Shown here one piece after another: positions 7,554 to 52,893 of a stretch of DNA of 64,000 nt. The notes beneath the pieces were generated by a model that searched no databases, was not told the DNA's origin, and worked only from the letters and a program-made list of their open reading frames with translations. Both the position numbers and the translations under genes were made by a program. The stretch covers positions 1,028,672-1,092,671 of the forward strand of contig NZ_JAFIMU010000004.1 of assembly GCF_017302985.1 (NCBI RefSeq). Reading direction: 5' to 3'. The number at the start of each line of letters is the position of its first letter. Position 1 is the stretch's first letter. Source of the DNA: Corallococcus macrosporus (lineage in GTDB: Bacteria; Myxococcota; Myxococcia; Myxococcales; Myxococcaceae).

Positions 7554-8522
7554 ATGCCCTCCTCTTCGAAGCCGTCCCGGTCGCGGGTCCCCGTCCCCGC
7601 CGCGCCCGTCAGCGCGGACCGGCTGGAGCTGATGCAGACCTTCCTGCGCATCGTCGACGCGGGGAGCCTGTCCTCCGCCGCCGCGCAACTGGGCACCACG
7701 CAGCCCACGGTGAGCCGCCGGCTCCAGGCGCTGGAGCGCTCGCTGGGGCTGCGGCTGCTGCAGCGCTCCACCCACGCGATGAAGCTCACCGAGGACGGCG
7801 TGCGCTGCTACGCGCGGGCGAAGGAGCTGCTGGCCAGTTGGGAGCTGTTCGAGTCCGACCTGCGCGGGGCGAGCGACGAACCGGAGGGCACGCTGCGCGT
7901 CGTGGTGCCGCACGCGTTCGGGCAGCAGTTGCTGGTGGAGCCGCTGACGGAATACCTGGGCCGCCACCCGCGAGTCTCCGTCGAGTGGCTGCTGCACGAC
8001 CGGGCGGTGGACTTCATCGCGGACGCCATCGATTGCGCGATCCACGTCGGCGAGGTGCATGACCCCAGCGTGGTGGCGCTCCGCGTGGCCGAGGTGCCGC
8101 GCATCGTCGCGGCCGCGCCCTCCGTGCTGGCGGGCATCCCGGTGCCGACGCATCCCGACGAGCTGGCCAGGCTGCCCTGGCTGTCGCTGCGCACGTTCTA
8201 TCGCAACGAGCTGTCCCTGACCCACGTGGCCACCAGCGAGGTCCAGCCCATTATCTTCCAGCCACGCATGAGCACGGACAGCCTCTACGCGCTTCGCAGC
8301 GCGGCGGTGAAGGGGCTCGGCGTCTGCGCAGGCTCGTCCTGGGTGATGCACGAGGAGATCCAGCGGGGGCGGCTCGTGCACCTGGTGCCGCGATGGCAGG
8401 CTGCGCCGCTGCCCTTGTACCTGGTCTATCCCGCCGCGCGGTTCCATCCGGCGAGGCTGCGCAGGTTCGTGGAGCTGATGCGGGAGCGGATTCCCGCGGC
8501 CCTGGCCGTGGCGGTGCGCTGA
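7554..8522 (+). CDS. LysR family transcriptional regulator
   Basis: A 322-residue protein. Residues about 24-85 form the winged helix-turn-helix of LysR regulators (LMQTFLRIVDAGSLSSAAAQ, then TTQPTVSRRLQALE and LGLRLLQRS). Residues about 115-310 form the periplasmic-binding-like effector domain (GTLRVVVPHAFG, RHPRVSVEW, CAIHVGEVHDPSVV). Two starts are possible: ATG at 7554, which touches the operator, and ATG at 7632, just before the HTH, which would leave room for a leader; the family usually has only a few residues before the HTH, so the 26-residue Pro/Ser-rich extension is unusual. It probably controls the divergent MFS efflux gene and itself. Confidence 0.9.
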   Translation: MPSSSKPSRSRVPVPAAPVSADRLELMQTFLRIVDAGSLSSAAAQLGTTQPTVSRRLQALERSLGLRLLQRSTHAMKLTEDGVRCYARAKELLASWELFESDLRGASDEPEGTLRVVVPHAFGQQLLVEPLTEYLGRHPRVSVEWLLHDRAVDFIADAIDCAIHVGEVHDPSVVALRVAEVPRIVAAAPSVLAGIPVPTHPDELARLPWLSLRTFYRNELSLTHVATSEVQPIIFQPRMSTDSLYALRSAAVKGLGVCAGSSWVMHEEIQRGRLVHLVPRWQAAPLPLYLVYPAARFHPARLRRFVELMRERIPAALAVAVR

Positions 8523-8585
8523 TCCATCCGTGATAGGCTTTGAGCGCTTTCCCGGTGCAATGCCATTCCACGAAGAGGAGCGTCC

Positions 8586-8867
8586 ATGAAGAAGACCGCG
8601 CTGCTGTCCTTGCTGTCTGGGTTGCTGCTGGTGGCCTGTGGTGGCGTCCCCGACTCGAGCTCCGAACCGGCCGATGCGCCCCTGGGCACGACCGAGGCCG
8701 CGGTGTGCTCCGACGGAAGCTGTACGTGTATCGCGCCGGACTGCGACGCCCTGAACTGGACGACCTGCGGGAAGGGAAGCGCCACGACGACGTGCTCCTG
8801 GAATGACGGCACCACTTGCAGGACCGCCACCTGCACCTGCTCGAGCATGAGGTGGCTCTGCCCTTGA
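8586..8867 (+). CDS. small cysteine-rich lipoprotein
   Basis: A 93-residue protein with a clear lipoprotein signal (MKKTALLSLLSGLLLVAC, Cys18) and GAGGAG upstream of the ATG. The mature part begins with an acidic Ser-rich spacer and then a dense Cys region: C-SDGS-CTC-IAPD-C, TT-C-GKGSATTT-C, TT-C-RTAT-CTC and a final LCP, eleven Cys in about 50 residues. This suggests several disulfides in a small extracellular domain. Short Cys-rich lipoproteins of this form are frequent in myxobacterial genomes, but I know of no assigned function. It lies 63 bases after the LysR gene on the same strand. Confidence 0.75.
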   Translation: MKKTALLSLLSGLLLVACGGVPDSSSEPADAPLGTTEAAVCSDGSCTCIAPDCDALNWTTCGKGSATTTCSWNDGTTCRTATCTCSSMRWLCP

Positions 8868-8907
8868 GGAGGCCGTAACGCCTCGGCGGCGCCCGTGTCC
8901 CGCCGTG

Positions 8908-10038
8908 CTACCTGGCGGCGGGCACGAGGCCGTAGAGGGTGGTGATCTCCTTGGAGCGCGCGGCGTGCAGCGGGTCCGCCTTGTCCTTCGCCTTGGAGTG
9001 CCGCGCCGGGTTGGACTTGCGCCACGCCACCTTCAGCCCGCAGCGCTCGAACTGCTCCTCGAGCCACCCGGCCGGACGCAGACCCAGCAGCACCGCCAGG
9101 TCCGACAGGATGAGCAATCCCTCTCCACCTGGCGTCAGCGCGGCGGGGAGCCCTTCGAGGAAGCGCCGCAGGAACTGGCTGTCCTCGTCGAACACCGCGC
9201 GGTCCACCCGGTTCTTGGGCGGCTCGGGGATCCACGGCGGGTTGCAGACGACGAGGTCCGCCTTGCCCTCCGGGAACAGGTCCGCCTCCGCCACCTGGAA
9301 GCGCTGGGCAAGGCCGAGCCGCTCCGCGTTCTCCCGTGCGCACGCCACCGCGCGGGAGTCGCAGTCCGTGGCCTGCGCGAACGCCGCGCCGCGCTGCAGG
9401 AGGAGGAAGGAGAGGACACCGGTGCCGGTGCCCACGTCGAACACGCGCTTGCCCTTCACGTCCGGTACAGCGGCCAGCAGCTCCACGTAGTCGGTGCGCG
9501 TGGGCAGGTAGACGCCGTAGTGCGGGTGGAGCAGGCCCTTGAGCCCGGGGACCTCCAGACCCTTGCGGCGCCACTCCGCCGCCCCCAGCATGCCGAGCAG
9601 CTGCTTGAGCGGCACGACGGTGAAGTCCGTCGTGGGCTCGCCCCACACCTGCCGGCACGCCTCCGCGACGTCCGGCGCGCGAGAGAGCTCCATGCGGTAG
9701 TCGCGGTCCAGCGCGACGACGATGCGCGACAGCGTCGCATGCTCCTGCTGCCGAGCCCGGCGTTCGGCCCGGAAGGCCTCCAAGGGTGAGCGGGCCTGCC
9801 AGGGCCGTTCGAGCCGCCGGCCCAGCGCGCCGAGCAACTGCTTGGCGTTGTGGAAGTCGCCGGTGTAGCGGAGGAACTCGCCCCGGCGGACGCGCTTGAG
9901 CGCGGCGTCGGCGCTGAGCCCGTCATCCACGGGCGACAGGCGCGTGGGTGCGGGCTCGTCACTCTCCGAGTGCCAGGTGAACGCGGCGTCGGCCGGAAAC
10001 TCGAAGGTCGCGGCGGCGGGGCGGCGGGAACGATCCAT
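8908..10038 (-). CDS. class I SAM-dependent methyltransferase (HemK/RsmC-like, NPPW motif)
   Basis: A 376-residue cytoplasmic protein. A Rossmann methyltransferase domain starts near residue 170: YLPTRTDYVELL, motif I VFDVGTGTG (199-207) for SAM binding, the acidic end of strand 2 in ATDCDSRAV, and motif IV NPPW (266-269). The N/D-P-P-Y/F/W motif is typical of enzymes that methylate amide or exocyclic amino nitrogens (HemK glutamine, RsmC/RsmD guanine N2, DNA adenine). Residues 1-165 form a separate helical domain, as in RsmC-like or YaeB-type fused enzymes. The most likely substrates are rRNA or a translation protein; I cannot choose between them. It lies 63 bases downstream of the endonuclease V gene on the same strand. 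Confidence 0.85.
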   Translation of the reverse strand: MDRSRRPAAATFEFPADAAFTWHSESDEPAPTRLSPVDDGLSADAALKRVRRGEFLRYTGDFHNAKQLLGALGRRLERPWQARSPLEAFRAERRARQQEHATLSRIVVALDRDYRMELSRAPDVAEACRQVWGEPTTDFTVVPLKQLLGMLGAAEWRRKGLEVPGLKGLLHPHYGVYLPTRTDYVELLAAVPDVKGKRVFDVGTGTGVLSFLLLQRGAAFAQATDCDSRAVACARENAERLGLAQRFQVAEADLFPEGKADLVVCNPPWIPEPPKNRVDRAVFDEDSQFLRRFLEGLPAALTPGGEGLLILSDLAVLLGLRPAGWLEEQFERCGLKVAWRKSNPARHSKAKDKADPLHAARSKEITTLYGLVPAAR

Positions 10039-10101
10039 GGGCCGTGGGGTAGCACGTCCTGGGCCCTCCGGCCCCGCGTCTTGCGACGAATTGTTCCGGA
10101 G

Positions 10102-10596
10102 TCAGGACTGACGGCACAGCCGGTCCACGAACTTCAACATCGTCGGCAGGCGCGATGAGCCATGCATCCGCCGGATGTGCTCCGCGGCGGTCGCGGTCTC
10201 CATGCCGATGGCCGTGATGAGCAACGGCTTCAAACTCTGGCCTCGCACGATGGGCAGGGCCGAGCCGGTGGTGACATAGGGCGTCTTCGCCACGCCGATG
10301 ACGGGCACCGCCTGGCAGAGCGCCTCGTACAGGTGGGCACCCAGGCCCGGCTTGTCGTCCCCGAGCCACACGTAGCCGTCCACGACGATGGCCTCCAGCG
10401 GCTCCTGCACGCCCGCGAGCACGCGCAGCAGGTGCGGCAGCTCGCGGCGGTAGAACTGGCCGGGCTCATAGGGCGCCGCGACCGGGCCCCGCTCCACCAG
10501 GTGCCCTGCCTCCTTGCCGTCCGTCCAGCCACGGAAGAGGACGCACGCGGCCACGGTGACGTCAGGGCGGTAGTCCACGTCCACGCAGGCGAGCAT
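10102..10596 (-). CDS. nfi: endonuclease V family protein (short form)
   Basis: A 164-residue protein that aligns along its whole length with endonuclease V, the enzyme that nicks DNA (or RNA in some lineages) next to deaminated adenine (inosine). The metal-binding acids are kept: Asp6 in ACVDVDY, Glu52 in YEPGQFYRRELP, and Asp73 in VVDGYVWLGDDKPGLGAHL; the later VPVIGVAKTPY and KPLLITAIG strands also match. It lacks the roughly 30-residue N-terminal helix of the E. coli enzyme and has a shorter middle and C-terminus, so it belongs to a compact branch. The start ATG at 10596 is the only reasonable one. Divergent from the DUF4185-like gene with a 134-base gap in which I see no clear promoter. 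Confidence 0.82.
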   Translation of the reverse strand: MLACVDVDYRPDVTVAACVLFRGWTDGKEAGHLVERGPVAAPYEPGQFYRRELPHLLRVLAGVQEPLEAIVVDGYVWLGDDKPGLGAHLYEALCQAVPVIGVAKTPYVTTGSALPIVRGQSLKPLLITAIGMETATAAEHIRRMHGSSRLPTMLKFVDRLCRQS

Positions 10597-10730
10597 CCAG
10601 GCCTCCTCGGCGGCCCCAGGCTACACGCGCCCGCGCTCCCCGACTGGAGTCTTCCGAGCAAGACCGCATAGATTCAGGATTTATCTGTTTTGCGGTGAAT
10701 GCCCATTCGTGTGCCGGAGGAGTCCAGGTG

Positions 10731-12701
10731 ATGCGGCGTGTGACGACTTGGAAGCGGGCGGTGGTGCTGCAGGTGATGTGTCTGCTGAGCGGTGCGGGGA
10801 CGGCCGGGGCGGTGACGCCCACGAACGTGACGAAGGTGGCGCGGGTGACGGGCGCCACGCCGTCGGGTGAGCTGCTGCCCAACCCGAACCAGACGCATAC
10901 GAACTACGAGGTGTACGGCACGGACCTGGGCATCGTCTGGGACAAGGGCGGAGGCGAGGTGTTCGTCCTGTTCGGCGACACCTTCGGCGCGGGCTGGTGC
11001 GGCAACGGCGGGTGCGGCGGCGGCTGGCGCAGCAACGTGCTGGCGCGCTCGGCGGACACCACGCTGTCCAACGGCCTGACCTTCACCACCATGGTGCAGG
11101 ACGGCCCCCGTCACGCGAAGGAGGTGCTGCCGTCCAGGAAGGTGGACAACGACGAGATCACCGTCATCCCCACCGCGGGCGTCAGCGTCGGGACGCGCCA
11201 CTACATCCACTACATGTCCGTGAAGCACTGGGGCGACCCGGGGCAGTGGACCACCAATTACGCGGGCATCGCGTACTCGGATGACAACGGCCAGAACTGG
11301 GTGAAGCACCCCACGGCGCGCTGGGTGAACAACGCGTCCTTCACCCATCCCTTCCAGATGGGCGCCTTCGTGAAGAACGGCGGCTTCGTCTACCTGTACG
11401 CCACGCCCAACGGGCGCTACGGCAACGTGCACCTGGCGCGCGTGCCGGAGGGCTCGCTGCTGGACATCAACGCGTACCGGTACTGGGACGGCAACGGCTG
11501 GTCCGCGTCCCAGGCGGCGGCGCGGCCGGTGGTCATCGGCATCGCAGGGGAGCTGTCCGTCGCCTACAACGCCGCGCTGGGCCGCTTCCTGATGACGTAC
11601 CTCAACGAGCACCGGCAGGCCGTGGTGCTGCGCGACGCGGGCACGCCCACGGGGCCCTGGAGCGGGGAGAAGCTGCTGGCCACCGGCGCCGCCTTCCCCG
11701 GGCTCTACAATGGCTTCATCCATCCGTGGGGCAACAGCGCCAGCGAGCTGTACTTCATCACCTCGCAGTGGACGCCCTACAACACGTTCCTGATGCGCGC
11801 GACGCTCACGGCGGACGCGGACGGCAACAACCTGCTGTCCGAGCCGGGCTTCGAGACGCAAGCCGCGACGCCGACGATGGCACCCTGGTACCTGGCGGGC
11901 GCGGGCGGCATCGACCGGGCGCTGGGCGGCGCGCACTCCGGCCAGGACAACGGCTTCGTGCGCGCGTCCAGTGGCTGGAACGCGCTCAAGCAGAGCGTCG
12001 TGGTGCAGCCGTACACGGACTACACCCTCAAGGGCTGGCTGCGCTCCTCGTCCAACACCACCCGGGGCTACTTCGGCGCGCGCGCTGCGGGCAACGGCCC
12101 CATCCTGGGGGAGACGCAGTACGGCTCGCTGCCGTCCTGGGCGGAGCGCACCGTCACCTTCAACTCCGGCGCCAACTCCATCGTGGAGGTGTATGGCGGC
12201 GTGTGGGCGGACGCGGGCGACACGTGGGCGCAGCTGGATGACGTGCGTCTGACGCGTGGCGCGAACCTGGTGGCGCAGGGCGGCTTCGAACAGCAGACGT
12301 CCTCCACCGCGACCTCCCCCTGGTCGGTGTTTGGAAAGGGCGGCATCGACCGGGGGCTGGGCTTCGCGCGCACGGGCGCCAACAACGGCTACGTGCGCAA
12401 CGACACCGGCTGGAACGCGCTCAAACAGGAGGTCGCGGTGACGCCCAACACCGCCTACACACTGACCGGCTGGGTGAAGACGTCCTCCAACCAGAACGAC
12501 GGCTACTTCGGCGCGCGCGTGCTCAACGCCGGCCCCATCCTCAACGAGGTGCACCTGACGCAGCCGCTGGGCAGCTACACGCTCCAGACCGTCACCTTCA
12601 ACTCCGGCGCGAACCACAGCGTGGAGATCTACGCCGGGACCTGGGCGAACGCGGGCGACACCTGGCTGCAGGTGGACGACGTGGCGGTGGTCCGCGACTG
12701 A
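10731..12701 (+). CDS. secreted DUF4185-like beta-propeller protein with two C-terminal carbohydrate-binding-like repeats
   Basis: The start ATG at 10731, with GGAGG ten bases upstream, gives 656 residues and a signal peptide ending near GAGTAGA. Residues about 30-365 resemble DUF4185/glycosidase-like five-bladed propellers: YEVYGTDLGIVWDKGGGEVF, VLFGDTFG, RSNVLARSAD, VDNDEITVIPT, GIAYSDDNGQNW, and NGFIHPWGNSASELYF. This layout is found in putative sugar-active secreted proteins. Residues about 365-510 and 510-656 are two copies of one beta-sandwich repeat: GFE(T/Q)Q, GGIDR-LG, SGWNALKQ / TGWNALKQ, YFGAR, TVTFNSGAN, GDTW-Q-DDV. They are typical CBM4/9/22-like units. The enzyme's substrate is unknown. 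A strong hairpin follows the stop. Confidence 0.82.
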   Translation: MRRVTTWKRAVVLQVMCLLSGAGTAGAVTPTNVTKVARVTGATPSGELLPNPNQTHTNYEVYGTDLGIVWDKGGGEVFVLFGDTFGAGWCGNGGCGGGWRSNVLARSADTTLSNGLTFTTMVQDGPRHAKEVLPSRKVDNDEITVIPTAGVSVGTRHYIHYMSVKHWGDPGQWTTNYAGIAYSDDNGQNWVKHPTARWVNNASFTHPFQMGAFVKNGGFVYLYATPNGRYGNVHLARVPEGSLLDINAYRYWDGNGWSASQAAARPVVIGIAGELSVAYNAALGRFLMTYLNEHRQAVVLRDAGTPTGPWSGEKLLATGAAFPGLYNGFIHPWGNSASELYFITSQWTPYNTFLMRATLTADADGNNLLSEPGFETQAATPTMAPWYLAGAGGIDRALGGAHSGQDNGFVRASSGWNALKQSVVVQPYTDYTLKGWLRSSSNTTRGYFGARAAGNGPILGETQYGSLPSWAERTVTFNSGANSIVEVYGGVWADAGDTWAQLDDVRLTRGANLVAQGGFEQQTSSTATSPWSVFGKGGIDRGLGFARTGANNGYVRNDTGWNALKQEVAVTPNTAYTLTGWVKTSSNQNDGYFGARVLNAGPILNEVHLTQPLGSYTLQTVTFNSGANHSVEIYAGTWANAGDTWLQVDDVAVVRD

Positions 12702-12714
12702 AGGGGGCGCGCGG

Positions 12715-12745
12715 GCCGAGGGCCGTGCGGTCATCGGCCCTCGGC
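12715..12745. terminator. bidirectional terminator hairpin
   Basis: A perfect 10-base stem, GCCGAGGGCC (12715-12724) with GGCCCTCGGC (12736-12745), loop of 11 bases, lies between the convergent stops at 12701 (plus) and 12763 (minus). Confidence 0.72.
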
Positions 12746-12762
12746 GTCTGGGGCCCGGCGGC

Positions 12763-13743
12763 TCAGGCGATGAGGACCTGGAGCCCCTGGAGGAGGTGCA
12801 TCGCGGCGTCGCGCGAGGGCAGTCCTGCCTGTTGGACGAGCACGGCGTCGGGCTCCTCCTGGGCAACCCTGCGCTCCAGGTCGTGGAATGCAGCGAGCCG
12901 CGCCTCACGCAATCGCTGGCGCGCGTCGGAGGAGAGGCGCTCGGTTGCCCAGGCCTCCACGGCCCAGGACAGCTCGGCATGGCGCAGCTCATCCTCGGCG
13001 ATCTGGCTCAGCGCCTCCCGCACCTGCGCATCGCGGGCCGCGCGTGCCTGCCACCCGGCCACCAGCGCGCCATGGGTTTCGCCGACGCAGCCTTCCTTCG
13101 CGTTCTCGTGCAGCAGGGCCTCCAGCGAGCGCGGGGAGAACGGAGCGACCTCCACCTCGGGCACGGTGGCGCCGTGTCGCCGGGCCAGTGCGCGTGCGGC
13201 GCGCGTGTGGCGGACCTCCTCTCCGGCCGAGCGCCGGGCCGCGCGGATCAACTCGGCGGGAGCCCCGTGGGCCTTCAGCTCCTCGGCGAGCCGGAGGAAG
13301 GCGGGCACGGAGGCCGCCTCCAGCCAGGCCATCCGCGCGAAGTGACTGCCCAGCGCGCACCGCGCTTCCGCTCGCGCTGCCTGGAGTCCTTCGGGCCGGC
13401 GGCCATCGGAAGCGCATCCCGCGGGCACGATGGTGAAGCAATTCGTGTAGGGCTCCAGGGTCTGCCCGCCGTCCGGATGCGTCGTGGGAACGGAGTTGAC
13501 CTTGCAGCGATGGGCGGTTTGCTTCGTGCACACCTGCAAGCAGTTGAGGTCGTTTGGAACGCCCCCATCCGGAAGCCGGCTGCTGACGTCGTAGCGTCCC
13601 TCGTGTTCGTCATACGGGATGCAGCCCAGATCCTCTTCCGCGCACCCCATGACCGACAGAACGGGCGCGGCGAACAGCAGCCGGGCCACGGTCTGTCGAA
13701 GCAGCGGGTTGCGTGGAAGCAGACGGTCTCTGTCATTGGCCAT
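12763..13743 (-). CDS. lipoprotein with ferritin-like diiron helical domain
   Basis: A 326-residue protein. The N-terminus carries an export segment with lipobox VMGC (Cys34). Residues about 35-115 are a Cys-containing linker (GCIPYDEHE, CLQVCTKQ, HRCKV, NCF, AGC). Residues about 135-320 are four long helices with ferritin-like diiron ligands: Glu in WLEAASVPAF (about 143), EEVRH (about 176-180), Glu in ENAKEG (about 214), and EDELRH (about 249-254). Such E...ExxH pairs bind two irons in ferritin, rubrerythrin and related oxidases. An exported, lipid-anchored ferritin-like protein is unusual, but similar ones occur in myxobacteria. Activity is inferred. The gene is 64 bases downstream of the NRPS on the same strand; whether they share a transcript is unclear. 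Confidence 0.78.
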   Translation of the reverse strand: MANDRDRLLPRNPLLRQTVARLLFAAPVLSVMGCAEEDLGCIPYDEHEGRYDVSSRLPDGGVPNDLNCLQVCTKQTAHRCKVNSVPTTHPDGGQTLEPYTNCFTIVPAGCASDGRRPEGLQAARAEARCALGSHFARMAWLEAASVPAFLRLAEELKAHGAPAELIRAARRSAGEEVRHTRAARALARRHGATVPEVEVAPFSPRSLEALLHENAKEGCVGETHGALVAGWQARAARDAQVREALSQIAEDELRHAELSWAVEAWATERLSSDARQRLREARLAAFHDLERRVAQEEPDAVLVQQAGLPSRDAAMHLLQGLQVLIA

Positions 13744-13780
13744 GTGAGTCCCCCCCTCGGGTGTTGAAGGCTTTCAGGCA

Positions 13781-13803
13781 GGGAGCATTCCTATCACGCT
13801 CCC
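13781..13803 (-). terminator. hairpin after the NRPS gene
   Basis: GGGAGC (13781-13786) pairs with GCTCCC (13798-13803) across an 11-base loop, five bases after the NRPS stop (13808-13810, reading on the minus strand). The stem is short and no T run follows, so it may be only a partial terminator before the ferritin-like gene. Confidence 0.42.
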
Positions 13804-13807
13804 GGCG

Positions 13808-50872
<37,065 letters not shown>

Positions 50873-51172
50873 GTTGGCGCCAGCTCCTTCGTGTCGCACG
50901 GACGGGCGCCGACTCCTCCTGTGGAGTGGCGTCTTCCTGAGGTGCGCGACGACGTGAACTGGGCGCCAGCTATGTCACTGAATTGATACCTTGTCCAAAC
51001 AGCAGACAGCCACGGAGCCTGCCACCCAGGCTGGCGACCAGGATGTCCGAGCCGCGTCAATCGCTGGGCGAGAGCTGGGTGTCCACGAGCGCAATGACAC
51101 ACAGTGCGGGCCGCGCGCTGCGTTGATTCTTCGCGGTTGTCGGACGGGCCCGCGCACTTCTAGGCTTGCCGG
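50873..51172. other. 300-base divergent intergenic region upstream of the NRPS
   Basis: This gap separates the NRPS start (minus) from the small secreted-protein gene (plus) and must hold promoters for both. It has a locally AT-rich patch at about 50970-51000 containing, on the minus strand, TTGGAC, but no good -10 hexamer at a proper distance. AAGGAG, the NRPS ribosome site, lies just upstream of 50872. Nothing else is recognised, and no regulator gene adjoins it. Confidence 0.5.
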
Positions 51173-51604
51173 ATGAAACGACTCCTCGCAGCGCTGGTCC
51201 TGCTTCCGTCGATGGTTTTCGGGCAGGTGCGTGTCGACCTCAATGTGAAACTGCCCGACATCGTCTTCTCGACGCCGCCGCCGCTCGTCGTCGTGCAGCC
51301 CGGCGTGCAGGTGGTGGAGGACTACGACGAGGACCTCTACGTCGTGGACGATGCGTACTGGGTGCGTCGCGATGGGCGCTGGTACCGGGCGCGCGACTAC
51401 CACGGTGGCTGGGAGGTCGTGGAGGAGCGGCGGGTCCCCGTCACCGTCGTGAAGCTGCCCCCCGGGCGCTACAAGAAGTGGAAGCGCTCGAAGAAGGGGT
51501 CCGTCGTGCCCGCGTCCTACCGTGAAGGTGGCCATGAGGGCCGGGGCCATGACGACGACCACGGCAAGGGCGGGAAGGGGAAGGGCAAAGGCAAGGGGAA
51601 GTAG
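51173..51604 (+). CDS. small secreted protein with Gly/Lys-rich tail
   Basis: A 143-residue protein with signal peptide MKRLLAALVLLPSMVFG and a mature start QVRVDLNVKLPDIVF. The central part (VVVQPGVQVVEDYDEDLYVV, then YWVRRDGRWYRARDYHGGW and VPVTVVKLPPGRYKKWKRS) resembles the small 'YXWxxxGxWY' domain found in many uncharacterised secreted proteobacterial proteins. The tail is low-complexity His/Asp then Gly/Lys (GHDDDHGKGGKGKGKGKGK). Acidic beta-like start and low-complexity metal- or surface-binding tail recall the protein at 2887-3606. No strong ribosome site precedes the ATG. Role unknown. Confidence 0.75.
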   Translation: MKRLLAALVLLPSMVFGQVRVDLNVKLPDIVFSTPPPLVVVQPGVQVVEDYDEDLYVVDDAYWVRRDGRWYRARDYHGGWEVVEERRVPVTVVKLPPGRYKKWKRSKKGSVVPASYREGGHEGRGHDDDHGKGGKGKGKGKGK

Positions 51605-51622
51605 CCCCCCGCTTCGATCCCT

Positions 51623-51637
51623 GGGCCTCAGTGGCCC
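51623..51637. terminator. short hairpin between convergent genes
   Basis: GGGCC (51623-51627), loop TCAGT, GGCCC (51633-51637) lies between the stop at 51604 (plus) and overlaps the stop of the minus-strand gene (51628). It is short and only weak evidence for termination. Confidence 0.3.
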
Positions 51638-52893
51638 GCCGGCTCGCGTACGAAGAGCGCCTTGCCCGCCCGGATGGTGCACTTCACGCCGGTGAATCGC
51701 CGGACGTCCGTGGCGGGATCGCCGTCGAGCACCACGAGGTCGGCGTCGAAGCCCGGCTTGACGCGGCCCCGGCGCTCGGCGGCGCTCCAGCGCGCGGCGG
51801 GGGCGGTGGTCAACGACGCGAGGATCTGCATCGGCGTCAGCCCCGCGTGCGCCATGAGGACGTACTCCTGCGTCGGGTCCAGGTCCGTCATGTACCCCAC
51901 GTCGGTGCCGAACAGGACCTGCCCCCCGGCGCTCGAGAACGCCGCGAGCTGCCGCTCGGCTCCCGCCACGAGCCGATCCCGCACGGGGGTGGGCACCTCC
52001 GCCTTGGCGAGCTCGTAACCCCAGAGCTGGAGCGTGGGGACGACGGAGACGTGGCGGGCGACGAGCTGGCCGACGAGCTCGGCGCTCCACTCCATCTTCG
52101 GCGAGTCGATGGTGGTGTGCACGATGATGTCGGCGCCGGCCTGCACGGCGGTGCTCACCCCGTCGGGGTCCGTGGGATGCACCATGACCAGACCTCCCCG
52201 CTGGTGCGTTTCGTCCGCCGCGGCACGCGCGACGTCCGGGGCCATGCGGCGGATCTCGCCCTGCCCCTGGGGCGTGGCCACGAACAGCTTGGTTCCCTGG
52301 GCGCCGGTTTCGAAGCCCTGGCGGATGATGGCGCGGGCCTCCTCCGCCGACGCGGGCTGTGGAAGCTGTCGCAGCACCTCGGGGGGCAGGGCGCGCAGGT
52401 AGAACGGGATGCCGTTCTCCGGATACAGCGGGGAGCCGACGGTGAGGATCGCCGGTCCCTGGAGTTCGCCGCGCTCGATGCGCTGACGGAGCGCGCCGGT
52501 GTTCGCGGGGTCGGAGCCGGTGTCGACGACCGTCGTGAAGCCGAAGCGCGTGGTCATCTGGCTCAGCGGAGCCTGGAGCTCGTCGCGCGGCCGGCTGGCG
52601 GCCCCGGCGAACGCGGGGTCCGTGAAGTGGACGTGGCTGTTCTGGAACCCGGCCGTGATGACCCCGTCACCACAGGCGGCCTCGCGCCGGATGCCCACGG
52701 GCGGGGCGTCTGACCCGACGGCTTCAATCTTCCCGTCGCTCACGAGCACCCAGGCGTTGTCCAGCGGCGGCGCGTCCGGAGCGACATAGAGCCGCGTGCC
52801 CGTCAGGAGCCAACGATCGGAGGTGGCAGGACGCTGGTTCGACGCGCAACCCGCGGTGGCCAGCCAGACAACCAGTGCGACACGCTTCATCAT
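51628..52893 (-). CDS. amidohydrolase-family lipoprotein
   Basis: A 421-residue protein. The frame is open to 53157 but a GAGGTG site six bases before tandem ATGs at 52893/52890 and a lipoprotein signal (MKRVALVVWLATAGC) fix the start. The amidohydrolase (imidazolonepropionase/prolidase-like) barrel has the metal motif HVHF near residue 85, Lys in GTKLFVATP (possible carboxylated ligand), His in MVHPTDPDG and IVHTTIDS, and Asp in FGTDVGYM. The C-terminal RGRVKPGFDADLVVLDGDP is the usual closing sandwich. These enzymes hydrolyse C-N or C-O bonds with one or two Zn/Fe ions; the substrate is unknown. Divergent from the broken MBL-fold gene, 151 bases apart. Confidence 0.88.
   Translation of the reverse strand: MMKRVALVVWLATAGCASNQRPATSDRWLLTGTRLYVAPDAPPLDNAWVLVSDGKIEAVGSDAPPVGIRREAACGDGVITAGFQNSHVHFTDPAFAGAASRPRDELQAPLSQMTTRFGFTTVVDTGSDPANTGALRQRIERGELQGPAILTVGSPLYPENGIPFYLRALPPEVLRQLPQPASAEEARAIIRQGFETGAQGTKLFVATPQGQGEIRRMAPDVARAAADETHQRGGLVMVHPTDPDGVSTAVQAGADIIVHTTIDSPKMEWSAELVGQLVARHVSVVPTLQLWGYELAKAEVPTPVRDRLVAGAERQLAAFSSAGGQVLFGTDVGYMTDLDPTQEYVLMAHAGLTPMQILASLTTAPAARWSAAERRGRVKPGFDADLVVLDGDPATDVRRFTGVKCTIRAGKALFVREPAGH

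Noticed and set aside
8871..8886. Terminator GAGGC-CGTAAC-GCCTC after the Cys-rich lipoprotein
   Set aside because: Only a five-base stem with no T run; too weak in DNA of this composition.
50970..50998. Sigma-70 promoter for the NRPS (TTGGAC on the minus strand)
   Set aside because: No hexamer close to TATAAT at 16-18 bases; kept only as an AT-rich patch in the intergenic description.
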